Positions 14,352-21,929 of a DNA stretch of 29,841 bases are shown piece after piece (the stretch's first letter is position 1; the number at the start of each line of letters is the position of its first letter). This DNA comes from JAZTYK01 sp045636925 (GTDB lineage: Bacteria > Bacillota > Clostridia > Oscillospirales > Butyricicoccaceae). Position numbers and translations under genes: made by a program. The stretch spans positions 1-29,841 of the forward strand of contig JAZTYK010000016.1 in NCBI GenBank assembly GCA_045636925.1. The letters run 5' to 3'. The notes below the pieces were generated by a model. That model worked only from the letters and a program-made list of their open reading frames with translations, did not search any database and had not been told where the DNA came from.

Positions 14352-15518
14352 TTATCCGTTCCAGATGGGGGACATCATGCGCAGACGCTCCACCACCAAT
14401 TTGAGTTTTTCCAAAATATAATCCACATCTTCTTCGGTATTCTGCACGCCAAAGGTCAAGCGCAGGCTGCCGTGGGCAATCTCGTGGCTGAGACCCAGAC
14501 CCAGCAGCACGTGGCTGGGATCCAGACTGCCGGTAGAGCAGGCGCTGCCGGTGCTGGCGCAAATACCGTGCATGTCCAGCAGCAGAACCAGGCTTTCGCC
14601 CTCGATGGCATTGATGCAGAAGCTGCAGGTGCCGGGCAGACGGTCGGTGGGATGACCGGTCAGAATGGTCTGAGGCAGCTGCAGCACGCCGTCGATGAGC
14701 TTCTTGGACAGTGCGCCCACATGCTCCATCTCCTGCTGCAGATGCTCACGCTTCAGGCGGGCGGCCTCGCCCAGGCCCACGATGCCGGCGATGTTCTCGG
14801 TACCGCTGCGGCGGCCCTTTTCCTGCCCGCCACCGGTGATGACGGGGGTCAGCATGATGCCCTTGCGGATATAAATGGCGCCAACGCCCTTGGGTGCGTT
14901 GATCTTGTGACCGGAAAGGGACAGAATGTCAATGTTCATGGCCTTGACATCCACGGGTACATGGCCAAAGGCCTGTACCGCGTCGGTGTGGAAGCGCACG
15001 CCCTTACTGCGGCACAGAGCGCCGATCTCGGCGATGTCGTTGATGGTACCAACCTCGTTGTTGGCAAACATAATGCTCACCAAGGCGGTATCTTCGGTAA
15101 TGGCGGCCTCCAGGTCGCTCAGACGCACCTTGCCGGTGCTGTCTACAGGCAGATAGGTGACCTTGAAGCCCTCTTTTTCCAGTGCCTCGGCAGTACGCAG
15201 AATGGCAGGATGCTCGATGGTGCTGGTGATCAGGTGCTTCTTACCTTTGGACTGGGGAGAATGCATCATGCCCCGCAGCGCCATGTTGTCACTTTCGCTG
15301 CCGCCACCGGTAAAGAAGATCTCGCTGGGATCGGCATTCAGGGTCAAAGCGATCTCCTTGCGTGCCTCTTCCAAAGCGATGTGGCTGCTCTTGCCCAAAC
15401 GGTACAGAGTGCTGGCATTGCCGTACTCTGTGGTGAGGAAGGGCAGCATTTTATCCAAAACACGACGGTCAATGGGCGTGGTTGCCGCATTGTCCGCATA
15501 AACAAAGCGATTTTCCAT
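14352..15518 (-). CDS. nifS: Cysteine desulfurase NifS/IscS-like
   Basis: PLP enzyme converting cysteine to alanine and a persulfide that feeds Fe-S cluster assembly. The start at 15518 follows AAGGAG by seven bases and gives MENRFVYADNAATTP, the family N-terminus; 388 residues. The PLP lysine is K205 in SLSGHK. The catalytic cysteine is C327 in SACSTGSLDPSHVL, a short-loop group I arrangement. Other family blocks are FTGGGSESDN and FANNEVGT. It is directly upstream of nifU. Its promoter carries a striking inverted repeat, suggesting dedicated control. Confidence 0.96.
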   Translation of the reverse strand: MENRFVYADNAATTPIDRRVLDKMLPFLTTEYGNASTLYRLGKSSHIALEEARKEIALTLNADPSEIFFTGGGSESDNMALRGMMHSPQSKGKKHLITSTIEHPAILRTAEALEKEGFKVTYLPVDSTGKVRLSDLEAAITEDTALVSIMFANNEVGTINDIAEIGALCRSKGVRFHTDAVQAFGHVPVDVKAMNIDILSLSGHKINAPKGVGAIYIRKGIMLTPVITGGGQEKGRRSGTENIAGIVGLGEAARLKREHLQQEMEHVGALSKKLIDGVLQLPQTILTGHPTDRLPGTCSFCINAIEGESLVLLLDMHGICASTGSACSTGSLDPSHVLLGLGLSHEIAHGSLRLTFGVQNTEEDVDYILEKLKLVVERLRMMSPIWNG

Positions 15519-15578
15519 TGTTTGTGCTCCTTTTTCCGCCATTTTTATCCAAAAATGCGCGGCGAATTCTTCCATCCT

Positions 15579-15605
15579 TAATATACACCTTTATGGTGCA
15601 TATTA
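15579..15605. promoter_or_regulatory. Operator-like inverted repeat on the nifS promoter
   Basis: TAATATACACC (15579-15589) and GGTGCATATTA (15595-15605) form an 11-5-11 inverted repeat with one mismatch. It covers the -10 element and reaches the edge of the -35 element of the predicted nifS promoter. No T-run follows it on the minus strand, so a terminator is less likely. The regulator is unknown. Confidence 0.55.
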
Positions 15606-15608
15606 CAA
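15580..15608 (-). promoter_or_regulatory. Predicted nifS-nifU promoter
   Basis: On the minus strand TTGTAA (15608-15603), a 17-base spacer and TATATT (15585-15580). It overlaps the last codons of rnhA, so nifS-nifU could be expressed separately from mnmE-rnhA. Confidence 0.55.
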
Positions 15609-16061
15609 CCCCTTTTCCGGCAGGGAAGCAAATTTTTTTGTCTGCGCCACGGCCAGTGCGTCGCAGCGGTTGTTAAAGGGGTTGTCGGCATGTCCCTTTA
15701 CCCAAATCAGCTTGACCTGATGGACGTGGAACAGCCGATCCAGTTCCATCCACAGGTCGGGGTTGGCAATGGGGCTTTTGTCGGCCTTTTTCCAGCCGCG
15801 GGCTCTCCAGCCCTCCAGCCAGCCCTCGTTCACCGCCTTGGCGATGTACTGGCTGTCGGTGTAAAGCTCTACTTTGCAAGGTTCTTTTAAGGCAGACAGA
15901 CCCCGAATGGCGCCGGTAAGCTCCATGCGGTTGTTGGTGGTCTGACTTTCGCCGCCGGACAGCTCTTTTTCCAATCCCTTCCAAATCAGAATGGCGCCCC
16001 AGCCACCGGGGCCGGGATTTCCGCTGCAGGAGCCGTCAGTATATAAGGTAACTTCTTTCAT
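15603..16061 (-). CDS. rnhA: Ribonuclease HI
   Basis: Cleaves the RNA strand of RNA-DNA hybrids. It has 152 residues, close to E. coli RNase HI. The metal-binding residues are D9 (YTDGSCSGNPG), E47 (NNRMEL), D69 (YTDSQY) and D134 (NNRCDALA), with the supporting H124 in VKGHAD. AAGGAG precedes the ATG by seven bases. It lies 15 bases after mnmE and is probably cotranscribed with it. No hybrid-binding N-terminal domain is present. Confidence 0.95.
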   Translation of the reverse strand: MKEVTLYTDGSCSGNPGPGGWGAILIWKGLEKELSGGESQTTNNRMELTGAIRGLSALKEPCKVELYTDSQYIAKAVNEGWLEGWRARGWKKADKSPIANPDLWMELDRLFHVHQVKLIWVKGHADNPFNNRCDALAVAQTKKFASLPEKGL

Positions 16062-16076
16062 ATTTGCGCTCCTTGT

Positions 16077-17435
16077 CTATTTCCCCACGCAGAATCTGCC
16101 AAAAATTGCCTGGGCAATGTCGGCAGAGGCGGTTTCGCCGGTGATCTGACCCAGCAGATTCAGTCCACGCTCGGCATCCGAGAGGAATGCGTCTGCCGTC
16201 AGTCCCATGCGGGCGCAGTCAGCGGCAGTTTGCAGGGCTGAGGATGCCTCCTGCAGCAGCGCCGCTTGTCTGGCCGAGGTGATCAGCACCTCCTGCGGCT
16301 CGGGGGCAAGGGCAGACAGCCAATTTGCAAGGTCTTCTACCGATCCGGTCTTGGCAGACAGGGGGAACACCGCCTCAAAACCGGAGATCCCGGGCATCTT
16401 CGCCCCTTCCGGCAGCAGATCCACCTTGTTCAGCACCAAAGCCCGCTGGGGACACTCCTTTGCCAGCGCCAGCGCTTCTTCATCTTCGGCAGACAAAGGA
16501 CGGGATACATCCAGCACGCACAAAACAGCCTGCGCTTTTTTCGCGGCCGCCCGTGCACGCTCGATGCCCATGGCTTCTGCCAGACCGGCGGCCTCACGCA
16601 GGCCGGCGGTGTCCAAAACCCGAATGGGCGCGCCGCCCACGGAAATCACTTCTTCGATCACATCACGGGTGGTGCCTGCCTCGTCGGTGACGATAGCACG
16701 CTCGCTGCCCGCCAATGCATTAAACAGGGTGCTCTTGCCGGCGTTGGGCTTGCCGATGATGGCCACCGGCACACCTTCCCGCACCAGACGGCCACGCTCA
16801 AAGCCCCGATACAGCCGATCCAGCCGTTGGCACAGAGTGTCCAGGGTGGCGATGGCGTTTTCCTGCAAAAATTCGTCCAGATCCTCGTCGGGATAGTCGC
16901 AAACGGCGTAAAAATGGGCGATCAGCGCCGTCAGCTGCTCACGCAGGGCGCGAATTTCGCCGCCTACCGCGCCATCCAGCTGGGCTGCGGCGGTTTTTGC
17001 CGCCAGTTCTGAGGTGGAGTGGATGATATCCGCCACCGCTTCGGCCTCGGTGAGATCCAGCCGGTTGTTCAGAAATGCCCGCTTGGTGTATTCGCCGGGC
17101 GGGGCGGGAATGGCGCCCAGGGCAAAACAGTGATCCAGCAGGGCGGACACCACCGCCTGGGAGCCGTGGGGATAAAACTCCACCAGATCCTCGCCGGTGT
17201 AGGAACCGGGCGCGGGGAACAACACCGCCAGACCAAAATCCAGCAGCGCCCCGTCTTTGGCAAAGAATTTGCCGTAATGCATGGTGCGGGCCTTGCGCTG
17301 AGAGAAGGAAAGGTCACCCTTTACCCGAAAGATACCGTCGGCAATTTCCTTGGCCAGGGGGCCGGAAAGGCGCACGGCGGCAATGGCACAGGGCATGGCG
17401 CCGGTGCTGCAGGCAGCAATGGTGGATGTGTTCAT
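16077..17435 (-). CDS. mnmE: tRNA modification GTPase MnmE (TrmE)
   Basis: GTPase partner of MnmG in wobble-uridine modification. It has 452 residues. The N-terminal tetrahydrofolate-binding domain (1-120, with PGSYTGEDLVEFYPHG) is followed by a helical domain and an inserted G domain: P-loop GKPNAGKS (228-235), TTRD, DTAGLREA, NKVD and SAK. The C-terminal FCVGK is the conserved CxGK end whose cysteine is catalytic. GGGAGGG precedes the ATG. The gene normally stands next to mnmG; here it is divergent from noc and on the opposite strand from mnmG. Confidence 0.97.
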   Translation of the reverse strand: MNTSTIAACSTGAMPCAIAAVRLSGPLAKEIADGIFRVKGDLSFSQRKARTMHYGKFFAKDGALLDFGLAVLFPAPGSYTGEDLVEFYPHGSQAVVSALLDHCFALGAIPAPPGEYTKRAFLNNRLDLTEAEAVADIIHSTSELAAKTAAAQLDGAVGGEIRALREQLTALIAHFYAVCDYPDEDLDEFLQENAIATLDTLCQRLDRLYRGFERGRLVREGVPVAIIGKPNAGKSTLFNALAGSERAIVTDEAGTTRDVIEEVISVGGAPIRVLDTAGLREAAGLAEAMGIERARAAAKKAQAVLCVLDVSRPLSAEDEEALALAKECPQRALVLNKVDLLPEGAKMPGISGFEAVFPLSAKTGSVEDLANWLSALAPEPQEVLITSARQAALLQEASSALQTAADCARMGLTADAFLSDAERGLNLLGQITGETASADIAQAIFGRFCVGK

Positions 17436-17471
17436 AAAGACCCTCCCAAATCGCAGATTTCATACCCTTTC

Positions 17472-17500
17472 ATTATACCACAAATGGGCGGCATTGGTAA
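17472..17500 (-). promoter_or_regulatory. Predicted mnmE promoter
   Basis: On the minus strand TTACCA (17500-17495), a 17-base spacer and a perfect TATAAT (17477-17472), 37 bases before the mnmE ATG. Confidence 0.7.
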
Positions 17501-17550
17501 ATAGAAACTTGCAAAAGAGCCGCTGGCGACAATGGCGGCAGTAAAAGCAA

Positions 17551-17566
17551 TGTTTCACGTGAAACA
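17551..17566. promoter_or_regulatory. parS site 1
   Basis: TGTTTCACGTGAAACA is a perfect 16-bp match to the bacterial parS consensus bound by ParB/Spo0J. It lies in the mnmE-noc divergent region. Confidence 0.97.
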
Positions 17567-17665
17567 TTCGCCGCATTTCCCCATGTAAATCCAAATCTCG
17601 CCACGGAAATTTGACGGAAAATGCCTCTTTTCTGTGGTATGCTAAGCAAAAAGGAGGCTTGTCCC

Positions 17666-18454
17666 ATGGCTTTTTCGGCAAAACGCGAGTTTCGGCGGCT
17701 TTCTCCCGCAGAAATCAAGGTAAATCCCTATCAGCCCCGTCAGCAATTTTCCCGGGCAGAGCTGGACAGCCTGGCCGACAGCATCCGCCGGTACGGCATC
17801 ATCACGCCGCTGACGGTGCGCCGTACGGCAGAGGGGTTCCAGCTGGTGGCGGGCGAGCGGCGGCTGCGTGCCGCCCGACAGGTGGGGCTCAGCACCGTGC
17901 CCTGCTTTGTGGTCAGCGCAGACGGAGAGCAAAGCTGCCTGATGGCGCTGCTGGAGAATCTCCAGCGTACAGATCTGGACTGCTTTGAAGAGGCAGAATC
18001 TCTGCGGCAGCTTACCGAAGACTTTGGCATGACCCAGCAGCAGGTGGCTCAGCGCATCGGCAAGACCCAAAGCGCTGTGGCAAACAAGCTGCGCCTGCTG
18101 CGGCTTTCTCCCGAAACGGTGTCTGTCATTCGTGCCGGAGGTCTTACCGAGCGCCATGCCCGGGCGCTGCTGCGGCTGCCGGAAGAAACGCAAACCGCCG
18201 CGGCAGAAGAACTGTCCCGCCGGAACATGACGGTAGCGCGGGCAGAGCAGTACATCGAATCCCTGCTGCACCCCAAGCACAGGCAGCGCTGCCGCATTTT
18301 GCTGCGGGATGTGCGCCTGTTTTGCAACACCCTGGACAAGGGCGTGGCACTGCTGCGACAAAGCGGCATCGCCACGCAAATGCAGCAGACCCGGGAGGGT
18401 GAAGACCTGCTCATCACCATTCGGGTCAAGGGGGCAGAGCAGCAGGCAGGATAA
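17666..18454 (+). CDS. noc: Nucleoid occlusion protein Noc (ParB paralogue)
   Basis: ParB-family CTPase of 262 residues. The ATG at 17666 follows AAGGAGG by eight bases; the upstream open frame to 17621 precedes this site. The CTP-binding motif GERRLRA is at 63-69 and ENLQR at 97-101. The helix-turn-helix reads GMTQQQVAQRIGKTQSAVANKLRLL (about 121-145). Q135 and K141 match the residues reported to switch specificity from parS to the Noc site, while the paralogue downstream has R and A at these positions. It lacks the N-terminal GLGRGLDALF motif used by ParB to stimulate ParA. I therefore call it Noc, which blocks division over the chromosome. An obvious membrane-targeting helix is not evident. 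Confidence 0.85.
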   Translation: MAFSAKREFRRLSPAEIKVNPYQPRQQFSRAELDSLADSIRRYGIITPLTVRRTAEGFQLVAGERRLRAARQVGLSTVPCFVVSADGEQSCLMALLENLQRTDLDCFEEAESLRQLTEDFGMTQQQVAQRIGKTQSAVANKLRLLRLSPETVSVIRAGGLTERHARALLRLPEETQTAAAEELSRRNMTVARAEQYIESLLHPKHRQRCRILLRDVRLFCNTLDKGVALLRQSGIATQMQQTREGEDLLITIRVKGAEQQAG

Positions 18455-18456
18455 AT

Positions 18457-18472
18457 TGTTTCACGTGAAACA
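18457..18472. promoter_or_regulatory. parS site 2
   Basis: A perfect TGTTTCACGTGAAACA two bases after the noc stop. Confidence 0.97.
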
Positions 18473-18497
18473 ATCTTGCCTGCAATATAACCAAATA

Positions 18498-18513
18498 TGT
18501 TTCACGTGAAACA
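18498..18513. promoter_or_regulatory. parS site 3
   Basis: A third perfect TGTTTCACGTGAAACA, 41 bp after site 2 (start to start), close to four helical turns. Confidence 0.97.
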
Positions 18514-18523
18514 TCCAAAGGGG

Positions 18524-18551
18524 AAAACAGCGGTAAAAGCCGCTGTTTTTT
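18524..18551 (+). terminator. Terminator of noc
   Basis: AAAACAGCGG (18524-18533) pairs with CCGCTGTTTT (18540-18549), followed by further Ts. It separates noc from the parA promoter. Confidence 0.85.
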
Positions 18552-18552
18552 G

Positions 18553-18580
18553 TTGCTTTTCTGATTTGCTATGGTATAAT
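18553..18580 (+). promoter_or_regulatory. Predicted parA-parB promoter
   Basis: TTGCTT (18553-18558), a 16-base spacer and TATAAT (18575-18580), about 50 bases before the parA ATG and 40 bases after parS site 3. Confidence 0.75.
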
Positions 18581-18631
18581 AATAAAATAAGCAGAAGAAT
18601 TTGCAATTTTTACGGAAAGGGGCGTGCCAAA

Positions 18632-19390
18632 ATGGGTAAAATTATTGCGGTAGCCAACCAAAAAGGCGGCGTGGGCAAAACCACCACGGCGGTGAATCTG
18701 GCTGCCTGCGTGGCGGCACGGGGCAAAAAAGTGCTGCTTTGCGATTTTGACCCCCAGGGCAACGCCAGCTCCGGTGTGGGATATCAGGACGAAGGCGGCA
18801 TCACCATTTACGAAGTGATGCTGGGCGAAGCCATCGCCAGCCAGGCACGCAGACGGGGCAAGTACTGTGATCTGCTGCCCGGCAGCATCCAGCTTGCCGC
18901 CGCAGAACTGCAATTGGCCTCCAGTCCCCGAAAAGAGCGGCATCTGAAGAATGCCCTGGACACCCTGCGTGACGAATACGACTATATTTTCATCGATTGT
19001 CCCCCTTCGCTGGGTCTGCTGACGGTAAATGCGCTGGTTGCGGCGGATACTGTGCTGGTACCCATGCAGTGCGAATATTATTCGCTGGAGGGTCTTTCTC
19101 AGCTGGTCACCTCCATTCGGGCGGTGAAACGCAGTATGAATCCGGGCATCGACATCGAAGGCATTCTACTGACCATGTATGACGGACGCACCAACCTGAC
19201 CATTCAGGTTGCCGAAGAAGTGAAAAAATACTTCGGAAAGAAGGTGTATAAAACGGTCATTCCTCGGAATGTCCGGCTGTCCGAGGCGCCCAGCCACGGA
19301 TTGCCCATTCTGGCATATGACCGCACCTCTCGCGGCGCCCTGGCCTATGGTGCTGTGGCCGATGAGTTTTTAGAAAAGAACAGGAGGTAA
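18632..19390 (+). CDS. parA: Chromosome partitioning ATPase ParA (Soj)
   Basis: Deviant Walker-type ATPase that works with ParB-parS in chromosome segregation and, in Bacillus, affects DnaA. It has 252 residues from the ATG at 18632, preceded by AAAGGGG; the frame extends upstream to 18497 but crosses the promoter and parS 3. The deviant Walker A motif is KGGVGKTT (11-18), switch I is DFDPQGNAS and Walker B FIDCPPSLG. It stands three bases before parB, forming the standard pair. It lacks the N-terminal DNA-binding domain of plasmid-type ParA, so it is the short chromosomal form. Confidence 0.97.
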   Translation: MGKIIAVANQKGGVGKTTTAVNLAACVAARGKKVLLCDFDPQGNASSGVGYQDEGGITIYEVMLGEAIASQARRRGKYCDLLPGSIQLAAAELQLASSPRKERHLKNALDTLRDEYDYIFIDCPPSLGLLTVNALVAADTVLVPMQCEYYSLEGLSQLVTSIRAVKRSMNPGIDIEGILLTMYDGRTNLTIQVAEEVKKYFGKKVYKTVIPRNVRLSEAPSHGLPILAYDRTSRGALAYGAVADEFLEKNRR

Positions 19391-19393
19391 CCC

Positions 19394-20242
19394 ATGGCAA
19401 AAGCAAAAGGTCTGGGTCGGGGTCTGGATGCCCTTTTTGGCCCGGAAGAAACCGCTGCGGAGTCCGCAGCACCCGTGGGAATCCCCCTGCGGAACATCGA
19501 ACCCAATCCTAACCAGCCCCGCCGCAACTTTGACGAAGCAGCCCTGGCAGAACTGGCAGAAAGCATCCGGGAAAACGGTGTGATCACCCCGGTGACCCTG
19601 CGCAAGACGGGGGATACCTATCAGATCATCGCCGGTGAGCGCCGTTGGCGCGCTGCGCGGATGGCGGGCCTTACCGAGCTTCCCGCCCTGGTGCTGGAGG
19701 TTGGCGAAGGCGAAGCTTATGCTATGGCCATGGTAGAAAACCTCCAGCGTGAGGACTTAAACCCCATGGAAGAGGCCGAGGGTTATCAGGCGCTGATGAA
19801 TCTTTCCGGCCTCACCCAAGAGCAGGCGGCCCAAAAGGTGGGCAAGTCCCGTCCGGCTGTGGCGAACGCCCTGCGTCTGCTGAACCTGCCCGAGCAGGTG
19901 AGCCGCATTGTGCGGAACGGCGGCATCAGTGCCGGTCACGGCCGTGCGCTGCTGGGTCTGAAAACGGCAAATGACATGGAAAAAGCCGCTTATCAGGTGA
20001 TGCAGCAGGGTTTAACCGTGCGTCAGACCGAAGATCTGGTGAAAAACTTCTACCGCATCAAAGAAAAAACCGAAAAGCAGACCGACATCTATGTCCGTGA
20101 GCTTGAACGGGAAATGTCCGCCAGTACCGGACACAAAGTCACCATTTCTCACGGGGCGAAAAAAGGCCGCCTTGTGGTGGAATACTATGGCAACGAGGAT
20201 CTGGAAGCCGTTTGCGCAGCGCTGCGGCAGATCCGCAAGTAA
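19394..20242 (+). CDS. parB: Chromosome partitioning protein ParB (Spo0J)
   Basis: CTP-dependent DNA clamp that loads at parS and spreads. It has 282 residues, with AGGAGG seven bases before the ATG. The N-terminus MAKAKGLGRGLDALF is the ParA-stimulating segment absent from the noc product. The CTP motif GERRWRA is at 81-87 and ENLQRED at 115-121. The helix-turn-helix GLTQEQAAQKVGKSRPAVANALRLL carries R153 and A159, the parS-specific residues. Three perfect parS sites lie 0.9-1.8 kb upstream. It is followed 27 bases later by serS. Confidence 0.97.
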   Translation: MAKAKGLGRGLDALFGPEETAAESAAPVGIPLRNIEPNPNQPRRNFDEAALAELAESIRENGVITPVTLRKTGDTYQIIAGERRWRAARMAGLTELPALVLEVGEGEAYAMAMVENLQREDLNPMEEAEGYQALMNLSGLTQEQAAQKVGKSRPAVANALRLLNLPEQVSRIVRNGGISAGHGRALLGLKTANDMEKAAYQVMQQGLTVRQTEDLVKNFYRIKEKTEKQTDIYVRELEREMSASTGHKVTISHGAKKGRLVVEYYGNEDLEAVCAALRQIRK

Positions 20243-20269
20243 TGATAAGGAAACAGGAGGAATACTGTT

Positions 20270-21562
20270 ATGATCGATATGAAATGGATTCGTGAAAATC
20301 CTGAAGAAGTGATTGCACGTTATGAAAAGCGCGAAAAGGATTGCCGTGCCGAAGTCATGCGTCTGGTAGAGCTGGACACCCAGCGCCGCGCCATGATCTC
20401 CGAGACCGACGCCCTGAAGGCCAAGCAGAATCAGGTGAGCAAGCAGATCCCCGCCATGAAAAAGGCCGGTCAGGATACTGCCCCCATCTTTGCTGAGATG
20501 AATGAACTGAAAAAGCAGATCCAGCAGAACGACGAGCAGCTGGCAAAGGTAGAAGCCGAGTACCGTGATCTGATGCTGGGTCTGCCCAACCTGCCCGATG
20601 CCGATCTGGCAGCCGGCGGCAAGGAGGCCAACGAGCCCCTGCGTTACTATGGCGAGCCCCATAAGTTCGACTTCCAGCCCAAGCATCATGTGGATCTGTG
20701 CAACGATCTGGGTCTGATCGACTACGAGCGCGGCGTCAAGCTGGCCGGCTCCGGCTTCTGGATCTACAGCGGTCTGGGCGCACGTCTGGAGTGGGCGCTG
20801 CTGAACTACTTTATTGATACCCACCTGGCTGACGGCTACGAGCTGATGCTGGTGCCCCATATGCTGGAGTACGAATGCGGCCTGACCGCCGGTCAGTTCC
20901 CAAAGTTCGCCGACGAGGTTTACAAGATTGCCAACCCCACCGACGACCGTATCCATTACATGCTGCCCACCGCCGAGGCTGCACTGGTAAGCCTGCATCG
21001 CAACGAGATCCTCACCGAGGCTGATCTGCCCAAGAAGTATATCTCTTACACCCCCTGCTTCCGTCGCGAGGCCGGTTCTCACCGCGCCGACGAGCGCGGC
21101 ATGGTGCGCGGCCATCAGTTCAACAAGGTAGAGATGGTACAGTTCACTCTGCCCGAGAAGTCCGACGAAGCTTTTGAAGAGCTGGTTGGCAAGGCCGAGC
21201 GTCTGGTTGCCGGTCTGGGTTTCCACTTCCGCACCGTGAAGCTGGCTGCCGGTGACTGCTCCGACTCCATGGCTCGTACCTACGACATCGAGATCCAGAT
21301 TCCCTCCATGAACGGCTATAAAGAGGTATCCAGCGTGTCCAACGCAAGATGCTTCCAGGCTCGCCGCGGCAACATGCGTTTCCGCCGTGAGGCCACCGGC
21401 AAGACCGAGTTCCTGCACACCCTCAACGGCTCCGGTCTGGCCACCAGCCGCATCCTGCCCGCACTGGTCGAGCAGAACCAGCGTGCCGACGGCAGCGTGG
21501 TGGTGCCTGAGGTCCTGCGCAAGTATCTGGGCGGCATCGAGGTCCTGGAGAAGAAAAAATAA
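20270..21562 (+). CDS. serS: Seryl-tRNA synthetase
   Basis: Charges tRNA-Ser with serine. It has 430 residues and AGGAGG before the ATG. The N-terminal coiled-coil arm (about 30-105) that grips the long variable arm of tRNA-Ser is visible as a charged helical region. Class II motif 2 is in YTPCFRREAGS...GMVRGHQFNKVE and motif 3 is NGSGLATSRILPALVEQNQ. No T-box leader is present; the gap to parB is only 27 bases, so it is probably read through from parA-parB. It is followed by tRNA-Ser(UGA), one of its own substrates, 86 bases downstream. Confidence 0.97.
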   Translation: MIDMKWIRENPEEVIARYEKREKDCRAEVMRLVELDTQRRAMISETDALKAKQNQVSKQIPAMKKAGQDTAPIFAEMNELKKQIQQNDEQLAKVEAEYRDLMLGLPNLPDADLAAGGKEANEPLRYYGEPHKFDFQPKHHVDLCNDLGLIDYERGVKLAGSGFWIYSGLGARLEWALLNYFIDTHLADGYELMLVPHMLEYECGLTAGQFPKFADEVYKIANPTDDRIHYMLPTAEAALVSLHRNEILTEADLPKKYISYTPCFRREAGSHRADERGMVRGHQFNKVEMVQFTLPEKSDEAFEELVGKAERLVAGLGFHFRTVKLAAGDCSDSMARTYDIEIQIPSMNGYKEVSSVSNARCFQARRGNMRFRREATGKTEFLHTLNGSGLATSRILPALVEQNQRADGSVVVPEVLRKYLGGIEVLEKKK

Positions 21563-21614
21563 GCAACTTTTCGTAATATCTGCATAAGATAATACAAACT
21601 GCAATCAAAAACAC

Positions 21615-21643
21615 ACCTTGGGGCAGAAAAAACGCCCCAAGGT
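21615..21643. other. Hairpin between serS and tRNA-Ser
   Basis: ACCTTGGGGC (21615-21624) pairs perfectly with GCCCCAAGGT (21634-21643), with the 9-base loop AGAAAAAAC. No T-run follows on the + strand, so it may be a weak or factor-aided terminator of serS or a processing signal just 5 bases before the tRNA. Confidence 0.5.
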
Positions 21644-21648
21644 CATAG

Positions 21649-21736
21649 GGAGAGATGGCCGAGCGGTTGAAGGCACCGGTCTTGAAAACCGGCGAGGGTC
21701 AAACCTCCGTGGGTTCGAATCCCACTCTCTCCGCCA
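21649..21736 (+). tRNA. tRNA-Ser (anticodon UGA), CCA encoded
   Basis: An 88-base gene. The acceptor GGAGAGA (21649-21655) pairs with TCTCTCC (21726-21732), followed by G and an encoded CCA (21734-21736). The anticodon arm CGGT-CTTGAAA-ACCG shows anticodon TGA. A long variable arm (GCGAGGGTCAAACCTCCGT region) marks a class II tRNA, and the T-arm GTGGG-TTCGAAT-CCCAC is standard. It reads UCA and related serine codons. Confidence 0.97.
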
Positions 21737-21742
21737 AAAAAG

Positions 21743-21775
21743 AAGGGGTACCCAAGCGGGTGCCCCTTGTTTTTT
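21743..21775 (+). terminator. Terminator of tRNA-Ser
   Basis: AAGGGGTACCC (21743-21753) pairs with GGGTGCCCCTT (21758-21768), followed by GTTTTTT. Confidence 0.9.
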
Positions 21776-21791
21776 GGGCATGGATATTTGT

Positions 21792-21888
21792 AGAGTGGGA
21801 TTCGAAAGGGCGGTCCTGAAAACATGCCGGGGGCATGTTTTCCGCCCGTGGCTTTTCCGCAGAAAAGGAATCCCACTCTCTCCGCCAA
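21792..21888. repeat. tRNA-Ser-derived palindromic repeat, unit 1
   Basis: The unit begins with AGAGTGGGATTCGAA (21792-21806), the inverted copy of 15 bases of the tRNA-Ser T-arm and acceptor (21714-21728). It ends at 21868-21888 with a 21-base direct copy of the tRNA 3' end including CCAA (21717-21737). The two ends form a 12-bp stem. They enclose hairpin A (GGGCGG/CCGCCC with AAAACATGCC/GGCATGTTTT, loop GGG) and hairpin B (CTTTTC-CGCA-GAAAAG), a three-way-junction shape. The segment GGTCCTGAAAAC also resembles the tRNA anticodon arm (GGTCTTGAAAAC). No protein is encoded. Confidence 0.75.
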
Positions 21889-21922
21889 CAAAAAGCACCC
21901 CTTGCGGGTGCTTTTTTGTTGG
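21885..21922. terminator. Terminator-like hairpin between the two tRNA-derived repeats
   Basis: CCAACAAAAAGCACCC (21885-21900) pairs with GGGTGCTTTTTTGTTGG (21906-21922), with one bulged T and loop CTTGC. The stem has a T-run in its 3' arm. Its left arm starts with the CCA of the tRNA-like end, as the real tRNA terminator starts shortly after its CCA. Confidence 0.6.
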
Positions 21923-21929
21923 CGCAATC

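Noticed and set aside
17745..17760. TTTTCCCGGGCAGA inside noc as a Noc-binding site
   Set aside because: Only the left half matches ATTTCCCGGGAAAT (about 10 of 14 positions), so it is not good enough to call.
20243..20269. T-box riboswitch for serS
   Set aside because: The gap after parB is only 27 bases, too short for any T-box leader.
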